Below, piece by piece: positions 1 to 12,500 of a DNA stretch of 64,000 bases; position 1 is the stretch's first letter; every line of letters starts with the position of its first letter. Where the stretch lies: assembly GCF_041381155.1 (NCBI RefSeq), contig NC_091147.1, positions 28,059,349 to 28,123,348 on the forward strand, in the 5' to 3' direction. Origin of the DNA: Argopecten irradians. Taxonomy: Eukaryota; Mollusca; Bivalvia; Pectinida; Pectinidae. The translations under genes were made by a program, and so were the position numbers. The notes under the pieces were generated by a model. That model did not search any database, was not told the origin of the DNA, and worked only from the letters and a program-made list of their open reading frames with translations.

Positions 1-365
1 TCACGGTCACTAGAGAAGCGATAACCCTGTCTTTTATCCGGGTAGAAAAAAGATAGCTCACACGTGATAGACAATTATATGACGTCATCAATACCTCCGT
101 ATACTATTGTCAACGACGTCATCAATTATGATGCATTTTCGCTGCATCCCTGTGATATTGATGCTAGGAAAAATAATTCGAAAAAATATGATTTAACTGT
201 AAAGTAAGGGAGTTAAAGAATCGCACATGTGTCTGCCAAGTTGGCAGGGATATCTCAACTCTAGTAAAAGAATCTTTGCCGCCAACCTTCGGCAAGCATC
301 GGGTTGAATACGGAAATCTTACATTAGGGTTGATATACATGTATCCATGTCCACTTGACAATCAA
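1..365. repeat. Repeat family A, copy cut by the left window edge
   Basis: Blocks in this stretch match the array at 59306-60330 in the same order. The first is a part with 'ACCCTGTCTTTTATCCGG' followed by paired GACGTCATCAAT motifs. The second is a palindrome with arms containing GGGATATCTCAAC and, inverted, GTTGATA...CACTTGAC around 250-350. The copy ends about 20 bases before the first visible exon of the VWDE-like gene. It looks like a palindromic non-coding mobile repeat; no coding potential is seen. Confidence 0.65.
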
Positions 366-386
366 TTATGTATTTCGTACAAACAG

Positions 387-599
387 ACCTTGTAATGCCG
401 TCGGATCCGTGTAACGGTTTTCGTCCAAACACACTGACGGACTTGGCATCTCGTCGCCCTGGAAACACAGACTTGTCTCTTGGTGACGAGAACTTGGCCG
501 GGGGTTGGTACAGTACCGGCCTGTACGAAATGCTCTCCTATATCCCGGATTCAGATTCAGCCATCCGTTGCGGTGCTACGGTCCAAATATGGATGAATG
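387..599 (+). CDS. VWDE-like exon 1 visible: D8C-like domain, first half
   Basis: The exon reads DPCNGF...L.DLASRRPGNTDLSL...GWYSTGLYEML...RCGATVQIWMNG. This is the conserved pattern of the cysteine domain of uromodulin and VWDE proteins (DPC, L.D..R, GWY, CG, W.NG). The acceptor is the AG at 385-386 and the donor GTTATA begins at 600. It is entered after one base of a codon and leaves in phase 1. The open frame begins only at 368 and has no signal peptide, so an earlier exon is needed. Confidence 0.85.
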
Positions 600-3500
600 G
601 TTATATATTTTATTTATAGCACTTTCATAAGTTAGATAATCAATCTGCACAGCTTCGAATCTCTTATACTTTATATAAATTCTGATACGATATAATTTGC
701 TGTGAACTAACTTATATCAGCGCAGTCAAATTTTGGCGCAAATGTGAAAAATTGTAAATTATGATTTACATGTATTAGCGTGGATATGAATTAGTGTAAT
801 TAAATGCTTGGATACCCTTATTAAATACCATTTTGCAAAATTTAGTGCTGAACATACAGTTTAAAGACAGTGAGAAAAGACACCTCTATAATAGTTTACA
901 GTATAATAAATGGAAGTTGAACATTGGTTTATTCAATTTTAATTATGTTGTTACATTTAGACTCCTTTCCTGAGAGCGATGGAAAACATCACGCACGGAA
1001 ACTTTGTGTTACGGATAGCGAGACTCCATGTGCACCTCACTACACAGTCATCAGGAACTGTGGCAGTAAATACGTCTATTTCCTGACGCCGTCCCCCAAA
1101 CCAGGCAGTGTGTACTGTTTTGGTGAGTACATTTGAACTCGGTTAGTATCTTTGTCTTCTATGTTTGCTACATTGTATATTCAGCATTTGAATATTACAT
1201 TGTTATCCGCCCTTGCAGGTTAGTATTGATTGTTGCAACGTCATCTGTTTGCGAATGTAACACCATTCTTTTTAAATAAAAAACGATGTGAGTTTCGCAC
1301 ACAAAACAAAAATATACTACCGCATAGAATTTGACTACATGTATATCATGACGTCTCCTTCTTCACATAAAGCTTGCGTTTGTTTTGTGTTGTAATCTCA
1401 TCGTGAGGTAAAATTATTATCATTGACAATGTTTTACTTTTTTTGATACGGAAATTTCGTCATTGAAGATTTGTATTTATGATATACGATCTTTTGTTAT
1501 CTTTTTATGATTTTTTTTCATTTATAGACACTTAATTTTTGTTTTGACAGATATTCCTTCGACATCAAATGGTGAGTAAATGTTGACACCGATAAAATAT
1601 TTGTCACATCTAAATCATTTTATATTTTACAAACTCCCTTAATCGAATTTAGGTTTGCATAGCGAAAATTCATATACTACACATTATATATTTGATATGT
1701 AACCTTACGGATTGTTTTTGGTTGAATTCACACGTAGATAGCAAAATGACTGAATATGATATCTTTTTCTGATTAACCATTGAATCATGATATTTACTCA
1801 TTGAGTAACAAAATTATCATTAAATTTGTTAGTTTGATAAACTCAAACCTCATTAACTGGAACTCGTCTAATTCAAATACTATGTTTGCTTCGAAGTAAT
1901 TTGTTGACCTTGACCCTACTGTTCACTTTATCTCGAATACTTATACATTTATCATAGTTCAGTCGATTAGGAGATGACGAGGTTTTACTGTATATTGTAA
2001 ACAGCATGTTTAATACAGCTATTTTTTCTCGAAGTCGTCAGGAATGCGGTGAAATTACCAGGCATCATGAATTTAAAGTAAAATGAGTTCGTATATTTAG
2101 TAAGAATCCTATTTTAATCAAATCCGAACTTTAGACGCACATGTTTCACCCTTTATCATACTATCTATACATAATGTAGACGTGTCAAAACTATCGTGGG
2201 GCATTCTGAACTAGCAGAGTTCCTTCCTTTCCTTCACTCTCGGTCAGTACTGACAAAGCGTGAACGAAGGGAATGAACTCAGGTAGATCAGAATGTTATG
2301 GGAAAGCTATTTCATTTTGGTAGTTTTGGTCTTGACGATTGATATATTTTAAACTTTTTTTTTGCACAATCATTTAATAAAACAAATTGTGAAATAATGC
2401 TTTCTCCTTGTTTGTCTGAAGGGTATGATATATACTATACATAAACTTCTATTTGAGGCGTTTTATCTGATGTTTCTATATACTTGACACATTTTTTCAT
2501 GTTTCCATATACTTGACACCTTTTCCCTTTTTCAAGTTTTAAGACTGATACAGTCGGTTTACAGTTACTTTTAAGTTGAGTTATAATTTAGATATAAAAT
2601 TTAATGTACAAAGCATCATGATCCTTATAAAGTAACGTAATGCGTAAATGTGTGATTCCTTTCACAAATCGACAGACCCTGCTCCGCTGTTTACACCGAC
2701 GAATCTGCAGGTCGATTTTGATTTGGAATGGAAATCGGGGATGACAGAAGATGTGCCCCACAAACCCCAGCTTATCTTTCGTTGTCAATTTAACAAAGAT
2801 AATCAACAGGACCTATTTTACGTTGTTTATTTTTCTGCTGACGGCAACTACGTCGAAACATTATCGCAGATCATCGTCCAGGATCCATCTGAAGCTACCC
2901 TAAGCGAAAAGATTCTCAGATTTCGTGGATTTTCTGCTGGAATTATGGTAAAATACAACCAACTTTTAATAAACGTTAAGATTGAGAACGTAAATTTGAT
3001 ATGTCAGCTGACTCTGATCTCTCGAAACAAACCTTTAGCTAGTGAACAAGGTCGAATGGAAGATATGCCTCAATCTGTACAGTGTATGAGATAAACACAT
3101 CTCGGACCGGACGTGCACCGATGTAGTTCTCTCTCCCAAATAGAATATAGTATTTCAGGCTTTATAACATGGCCATGATATATTGATAGATGATGGTATG
3201 AAGATTTGTAATATTGTAGCGCAAAAGAATTCTAGACCGATAATGGTGTCGTCTTTAGAGCTACACTATGTGCCTGTTACTGCTTGTGAGGTTGCATAAA
3301 TATTTTGAAAAAGGCTTTTTTACATCTTTGTATGCATGTTAGAGAGTCAGTTTTTATATCCTGTACCTAATCTAGGCATCGCATAAAAGTTACTCTATTT
3401 GCGTTACGTATGTATATTGCGGACTTGGCGGTCTTTTCAAAGTAAAAACGTACAAACATTCTACAGATATGTTATTTCCTGCCTTTCGGTACTAATCGAA

Positions 3501-6500
3501 AAATATAACACATTACCTAGGCAAAGGCTATATTCCAACATTGGATTTGATACAGCTGAATGCACATTGAATTCATAGACAAAGGCAAACTTATGTTATA
3601 TATTTATTTATTACTGATTAAATAATGTTTAAGAATTTCGACCTATGAAGGAAATAATAAGTTGTATATCATATCCGGTCAGACACGTCATAAAATTCGA
3701 GGTACCGGCATGTGTTTACGATAACAATTTATAATGCGAAAACGAATTCATTCGAGATAAAACGGTGTTTTTGTTTAGAAAATGGCGCTAAGGAGTATGT
3801 TACATTTTGAATAGGCATTATACGTTTATATTTACATTAACTCCTACTATATAAACTAACCAAGGCAAAGTGAAGTATATGTCGGTATAACTGACAGCGA
3901 AAACGTGACTATTATGACGTCACTAATGTTGACGTGGTGTCGTCAACTGATCACTGTCAAAATGGCTGTTCCATCTCGTGGATTAAATCGTCGTTGATGC
4001 ACGGTTTTCATGGTCTATCTTTAACAATGTTAATGCAGAGACTCCAAAATGAGTTGACAATGTAAATATAAGCATTAAACTATCTCCATATGGCATCTAT
4101 GGTCTATAAAGATGCCAAAGCTTTGCATACAATCATCGCGTAAAGCTCTATAGACCAAAGATGACATAGGAAGATAGTTTAATGCTTAAATATAGTGTAA
4201 AATAGTGATGATAAAGGCTTTTCAAGGGGAATAACCACATGACAACTTTGGTTGCTGAAGGTTGCGCTTAACGCAACCTAGGCAATTATATACCTGGTAT
4301 TATATTAGGTGTATGCAGTTCAAGGTGGAACATAAAACAGTTACAATAATGTTTCAGTTTGTTTTAAACATTTAATTATGTTGCGTAACCGATGTAGGTT
4401 CATGTAAATGTTAGTTATAGATAGAAGTGTCATACTCTTACAGTTGTCCTGTCATGTCGGAGCTAGAAATTCAAAAGATGGTCGCACTGGTGAGATGGTC
4501 AAAAGTGATGAATTATATGCTGGTATTAAGGTAACCAAAACTTGTGGACTTTTATTTAAACAGCTATATGATACCGTATAGCCTGTTATTTTCGCGGGAT
4601 TGATATATTCGCGATTTCGCGGCACATTGCTATGATCGCGAAAATTCGATTCACAAAATAGTGAGAAATGGTTAAATGATATCTATCTTTAAATCTATAT
4701 CGCGAGAATTTAAAACGGCTCAAAGATTTAAAAATCAAATTCCGAAAATTTTTAACCGCAAAAATAGCCGGCTATACTGCATGTTATGTTATTTTGTTCA
4801 ATCATGGCATCAGAACTAACGTTTTAATTTTGAGCTGTTATGTTGACTACAGGAACTGTATTTACTTTTCACAAATCAAAATTATTTCAATGATAATAAT
4901 CATTAAATATACCCCAATGACTAAATGATACCCCGCGTCCCCTTATTTGAGACTATTGCAACCAAATGTTCCTTCCATAATAAATGTTTTTGAAACATAT
5001 ATGATGTGTCAAATTATAGACATCCATATTAAATAGCAATTGACAAAGTTTGAACAAGTCATTTTACAAAACCTGTAGACCACATCAACAAGAATTTTAC
5101 CAAATGAAACCCTACAAGAACGTATGTACATGGTCCCCTCTGTTGCTATGAAGATTCATTGGAATTGACCTTGTATTTTAGAAAGAGTTACTCGGACACA
5201 TCTTTTTTTCAGAAACTTGTGTATATTGACCGGATAATCATAGCTACCAAATTTTTGACAAAACATCCCGCATGCATATAGATATATATGATCCACAACA
5301 TTGCTGCCATATGTCAGCAAAATTGATCTAGCAGTTTAGAAATTGTCCGAACATTTGTTCAGAAACACCGCTAGACAGACGGACAGACAAGCCGATTCCA
5401 GTATATCCTTAATTTCATTGAGGGAGCATAGTGTGTTTGATTATATTTGTATGTTTTGCTGTTCTTTCTATCTGACTACCGCTTATGAGAATATTTTATG
5501 AGTAGATTTATTAAATCTAAACTTGTTAACATCCCTCTAGTTTTCAAAGTCTTCCGTCGACATCCAACGTGGAGCTAAGACAACCATCGGATTTTACACC
5601 ACTGTTCCGTTTGCTTGCGAGTATGTTTCGTCTGCTCCCGACGCTCCATGTTACCTGTCCTTACACATATCAAATACTCGTAATGACAATGCTTGTGGAA
5701 ATAGCCTTTTGTTCCACCAATGCACAGTGACCATTACAGGTGTGACAAAAGTGGAGTATAATAGGAATGGAAAGTCTTGGAACTTAAATCAAGAATTGGA
5801 AATTGCCTCAGCGGAAGGTGAACGAGGTCTTTTTGATCTAACTCGCACTGAATTTGGTATTACCATGAAAGGGGAAACAACTGGTCACCGTTTCTGGCAC
5901 AATTCTAAATCGGAGGAAGCGATTGTATGTATATCAAACATAATAGTAATAAATTTTACATTTTTTACTTTTAAATACATACATAATGTATATGATTTAG
6001 ATGCGAATGATAATTTTCTCTGCTAGTGTATTCGTAATAAAGTCGATTCTTTGGTCTCGAATTATTTCTGACATCGAAGATTCAAAATTTAAGCATTGTA
6101 AATTATGTACTATCGGCGATATGTGTAGCTGGAAAAACTTATAATGACTACCCATCTTTCTATGGTTCCATAACATTTTATCTTGTTTTCTTCTCTGTTG
6201 AAATTCATTTGAAAGGTATCAAGACTATCAGGAGATCGCTTTATTTTTCATTTGAGTTTTGTATCTTCATTGTCCTTGTCCTTGAAAGATCGTCCATTTT
6301 TGTACTTTGTTTAGGGAAAATTATTGATGATATCTATTTATACCCTTTCCTTCCTGCTGTGATCAAGGGCATGTTTGTGGTATATTATCATTGTCATGAA
6401 GTTTGATGTAAAATAAAAATTCAAATTTCTTGAAACAAACTTAAGTCAAAAACTGACTTAAGTCACTTTTATTCACATAAGTCACATAGGAAGACAAAAA

Positions 6501-9500
6501 ATAAGTTTTGACTAAAGTCCGTACTTTTGTTTCGAGAAGTCGGGGCCTGAAGACCAACTTATGTTAAAAATGAAAATATTCCACTAATAACGCTTAATAA
6601 TGCTTTCACTACTATTAGATCTCGCGATCTCTGCGCAAAAAGGCGAAGATTAACTTTCGTATATTGAAAAGTTGATTGAAATTACCTATCGGTATAAGTA
6701 AGGTATACTTTTATAATTAATTTGTATATAAAGTTGGTTAGTAGATCAAATTAGTGCGGTTAGTGCCTTGGTGTCAACTATCTCACTAATTTATAGCAAT
6801 GATTTACCGGTACACCGTAATTCAAAAAAGATATATTATGACCTTCTATTCAACTTGATTCCAATCATATTCAAAGATAACATTGGTAATTTATAAGCAA
6901 TGTAAGACGTGATTTAAAACAGTGCCTTTAACTAAGACATGCTAATGTATGATTTCTTATGTACAGCAACTTGACTGTATGTTGATAGCGATTGCAACAA
7001 GAAAGCATACAGTAGCCTATTTGGAATCCTTTCATAACTAAACTCATCAGATTCATTATTAGATTTACATAGATTGGGTAAACTTACAATTACATATGTT
7101 TAAGAACATAATATCAATATTTATTATATCATGCTGTTGCAAATATTGAAAAAAAAATCCCATTACATCTGGTTTGACTTATGTTACAATTGTGTTAGCC
7201 TTTTATCATAATTATAAGTAACCTCAAATATCTGTGACTAAAAACCCTCATTTTAGTATCTCGATTCAGCGATCGCTATATTTCCGGAACTCATACAGTT
7301 GCAGCGCAACCACTCTGTATATGATAAATGCCCTTTTAACTCTTTCAAACTTGATACAAGAACCGATATTGGCTTAATGTGCATTCTAGTACATATATTA
7401 TTGTTTCTTCCATGCGTATTCCGTATTTGCATATTACAGAGTTATCTGCCCTTGTGGGTCGGCTTTGATTGTGACGTTATGTGTTTTAGAGGGTAACTTC
7501 ATATTTTTCAAAGAAAACGACGTGAGTTGCGCTCACAAAATAATGACATCACAATGGATACCTTCCGGAAAGGGAAGTAACTCTGTAATATGCAAAGTCG
7601 AAATTAATTTGATATATATGTATTTATTTTCTAGATTAATATCGTAGATTATAAGAAACTTACAACAAAGATATTTAACGACAAAAGGTGCGAGATCTAC
7701 TGTGACCCTCATCATTTATCGTTTGACAAAATGTGAGTATCCAAGCAGACGAGCGATTGCTTAAATTTTATAAATCCTATATATAGGATCTTACATATGT
7801 TTTCATTTCATGAGGTTTTATGAAACGAGTCTAAGAAGTTTTATTTTTGTGAGCCTTGGCAAGCAAAAATTATAATTTCGAGACGAGTGTCATAAAATCT
7901 CACATGAAATAAACACAAATTTAAGATATTTTTTATCACATAACTACAAATACCTACATAACAAAGAGTCAAAATGTGTTCCGAAAAATCAAGCAAAGGC
8001 CGCCATTTTGTCCCGCCGTCCTCGTTATCCTGACGTGACGTCATTTTATTGTTTCTGTGTGACGTCACAATGAATTTCCAGCCAATGAAAATCGCTCCAA
8101 GTCATATTACACTAGTGACATATGCAAAAATATTACTTGGACGAAATCCCTGGATATCAGATGGATTATGTGGTAAATTGCTTTAATGGGCTCGTTTATA
8201 AGACTTAACATACTATTAACAGCTAGAGTCATTTAAGTCGTTCCACACCTTTACAATTATGCTGTTATATTATCATTATCCATTTTAACGGTACTGACCT
8301 CATTTGTAACCTCACTTAATCAATGCAGTTGTCCGTATTCTGCAAATGTGAAAGAGGTTTTATTTGCTGGAGAAAGTTTTAAGGACGTGTCACTAGTACC
8401 AGGAGTAAAACCACCGACCAGCGGCAACTGCTACACACACATGACGAGATATGATAACCAATCGACCATCACTATCCCTACCTTAATAGAATGTAATGTT
8501 TGAAATTCAATTCAATTAAAAATATTTCATTTAGCATCAAAAGGATTGGATAACAGGCAGTGCATATATTGATCATTTGCAGTTTGAAATAAAGATATTA
8601 TAAAGTATTCCATATCAATAAAAAGAACCTTCACTGTGTTAACCTTTAATTGATGTTTAAATTTCATTTGTAGGAGATTTGAGCTGCAAAAGGAGGGAAA
8701 ATTTTTATTATTTAAAACAGAGGTTCCCCATATGGAGGTATAGCATGATTATAAACTAATTAAATAATAAATAAAAACGAAAAGAACTAGATATTTGGTT
8801 TATTTTGATGAATGCCATATACCGTATTCATGAAATTTGTTGTAATACGTATTAGGACGGGACTTGGCACGGAATTTTTTTTTTTTGTACTAACAATTTC
8901 TAATAAAAAGAGGTCCGGCCTTTTGCAAAATTAACTTTATTTTCTTCATGATAATGAATCTCATTTTGATATCAAATATCGTACATATAATTCATGAAGA
9001 GGAGAGGATCTCCATAATTTTCTCAATAACATGAAGAGTGCATACGTGTGTTACCTTTAATATATATTATGTTTCTTTCCAAAATTGCAAGTGTTAACTT
9101 ATAACAGAGTTACCTACCTTGCTCGCAAATAGTTAACGCAACAATTAATACCTAGGACATGACAAATAACTCCGTAATATGCGGATTCAGACAAGTTAAA
9201 ACTATTTGGTTTTGTTTGATCAGGTACAAATGGAGACCAAGTTTTGTGGAGGGGATACAAACACTGTCGCCTACTGTGCATGTGGTATAGTTGTTGTGGC
9301 TGGTCACGATATATTTGAAATCTACACATGCAACAATCAACTGGAACTGGGATATAATTAAAGCATGCGATGACGGGGTTTTGAGGGTCGAACTGGTAAA
9401 ATCAATCTTATACAGAGTAAGTGTATACAAATTGAAGAAAGAAAACATCAATTTGCTGGTTCATCTTTTTGGTCTCCTGCCGGTGAACTCGGAGAGTGCT

Positions 9501-12500
9501 AATAGGAGATTTCAGAAAAGATGTCGTGACGTCACAGAAAGTTTACATCCGGGTCCTCAAAGGTACAAACACTGTATGTCGACTAATGAAAACAATAACA
9601 GATACGTACAGCCCTGCTACACAATCGATACTGTGGCAAAAGTATACACTTTCATACTTGCAAATTCTGATTTTAAAATGGTTTCTTATTGTTTAAGAGG
9701 CTACAGACATTTATATTTTGATATTTACAATTGTTTATTGCTAAATATATTTCTGTAGATTTAGTGTTGAAGCCAGCTTGCGAAGCGGTGCCGGGTCGTC
9801 ACATCACACGTACCCGTTTTTTGTTCACACGTAGAAATCCATGTTGTGAAAAAGTTATGAAAAGATAATTGATTTTATTGTGTCATGTTTCTGTTGTACG
9901 TGAAAAAGCTGCTCACAACACTATATAACATAACGATAGGTGGACCATATCTGGCCAGACCACGGCCGCTCGTGCATGGCTTCGTCGCTGGTAGATCACC
10001 AACACTTTTATCTCAATAAGGACTTGTTTAAGATATATATTTTGTTATTTAATATGTACATGTTGTTTTAATGGAATGCTCTTGTATCGTAACAAAATGA
10101 CGAATAGTAATTAAACTACTGTGTTACACGTACACGTATGGCTGCCGATCTCGAAAAATAAAATGGTGAAATCGTTCAGTTTTAATGCTGCAGATTTCAT
10201 TTTTAATATTTCATTTTCAGCCGCTTTTATCCCATAGATTAGCAGTCTCAAATTGAAGTGATATTACTTTTAGAAAATTTGAATACATATTAGTTAGACT
10301 TCATTTAAATTGGTATAAATTAATGATCGTAGTACTGTAAATGCCGACCAGGATACATTGCGCACGGCTTCGAGAATCATAAATACTCTAGTTTTGTTTA
10401 AAAATGTAATAAAATGAACCTACAAACTGACTCATTTGTATGTTATAAACTAATTCCCAAAATTGATGACAAAAAAAATTAACCAGAATACGTATTTTTT
10501 TGACACTGAAAATGGACGAAATTCGGGTTCTAGGCTGTACTGTAATGGCTGCCGTGGGCTTGGGGTAATCTACGAAAGCAAATGTTTAATTTTGCACTAA
10601 TCATACATTGTAAGGTGTTTTATCAAGTAACACTTCGAAAACAGTAATAACTTATAATAATATTTTAGGGGACCTTGAATTTAATTTGTAATTTCAAGTT
10701 GATATTTGCAATATGTCTGTCAATGTTATACATAATGGCGACCGTGTTTTCTCGTAGCGGTCGAAAACGGAGTATAAAAAGAGTAAAATATATGAATACC
10801 ATATGTTTAAATTTGTATATTATTGTAAAATATTTTTATTTACACTTTTTGAAATTAAAATAACGCAATAGTTCTCGGTTTGCCGTACTATTTATTACAA
10901 TAAAATGTAAACAAACATCGCAAGCGGCTGTGTTCCCACCATGTTAATGTGTACAGATATACGGAGTTGTACCTTTGAGCGCCCGGATGTACCTTTGTGT
11001 GACGTCATCGCCATCTTTTCTGAAATCTCCTATAGCGTTTAGGTAATTATCTAAATTTCTTTCATACCTACAGGTGTAATACTGACTGATCTAGGGCAAT
11101 ACACTCATGTCGCCTGAGGCTGTATTGCAAGGCTACCCATGCAATAAAGCCTCGTGTCACGTCACAAGATTTCTATTTCCTCGGTAAAATTTTAACATTT
11201 TTTTCACAAACTTGATTGATTTTACTATAAAATATGCAAACAACGGAATTTGTGTTGAAAATATCAAGTATTTTTTTATGAATGGAAAATTGACTTTCAG
11301 TCGTGGATTTCTTCGAATTTATTTCCAAATGGGGGGATATTATAGATGTAAAATTGCAATAAAACGTCAAGGTATGAAAGAAAAATACTCTTTCATAAGT
11401 GGATATGAAGGATAGGGATGTTCTACCCTTGGGATCACAAAATGGCGTGAGAGCCTCGGCAAGCCTCGGGTTTTACTACATTTTGTGACCCTCGGGTAGA
11501 ATATCCCTATCCTTCATATCCACATATGAAAGGAAAGAGTCTTATAGGATTATACGTTATTGTAGTCGATATGGAATCCCTTGCACTGTTGTATCTTTGA
11601 TAGTTTAAAAAGGCATTGTGTATATGTTTCTTTTTCCAGTCTGTGATTCTAACTGCAACTTTTTGCCTTCATTTCCGCTCTGATGTTATCAATCATTTAT
11701 TTTTTATTAATCAAACATAAAAATATGTCTGTAAATTCTTACAGCTCTTCTTGATGTAATTACAATTGATGGAATTGAGAAGTGTTATGTTTCAAAAATT
11801 TATCCAACACTTTATGTTAATTCCTAATAACCTCCATATCCATGTTAAACTAAATATAATTTGGAAATTTCGGAAATACCAACCAGTTTTTGATCACCAT
11901 ATTTTCATAGTTTGTAATTAAAGGTGTTTTTTCTTAATTTTATATTGCGTTATTTTAGATAACACCTCCTTCAGCACTTACAGTACTTTGATTTTAATTT
12001 TATATTACATATTTTTTTTAGATAACACTACCGACAGGAGCAAGAGTAGACGTGTCGTTAAGGACTAATAGATTGAAATATTTCTTTGATATAGCAATCA
12101 TACCTACAAATCACGAGGAAAACAATGTCATCACAGGACTGTGTGGAAACTTAGACAGTGACTCTTACAATGACTGTATCAGTAGATGGGGTCAGGCACC
12201 ATGTGCAGAACCTCCCCCAGATAACGACGCAAATTTATATATCGGAGGATACTCATATTCTCCACATACCTTTACGGAATCATTCAGGTATGGCATACTC
12301 TTATTCGAGTATGCATTAAACTAAAACCTTGTTATTTCAAACCAATTATGGTAAAGTTGTACTTTACTTATACTTGTAGTATTATTATCCCGAACCTTAA
12401 TATCTGAGAGTCCCCACTTTCAATTATTTCTCGAACTCTAATTCCCGTGAGACCTAACGTATGGCCTATTACAGTGTTATTTCGTAGTCTTAATGCGGTG

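Noticed and set aside
2948-3094. Extension of VWDE-like exon 4 to the end of the open frame
   Set aside because: The continuation has no family resemblance and ends at a stop. The GTAAAA donor at 2948 gives an in-frame join to exon 5.
9291-9758. 155-codon ORF as a separate gene
   Set aside because: Its 5' part is the second frame of vWD exon 8 up to the donor at 9417. The rest lies in intron and the inverted end of the element at 9503.
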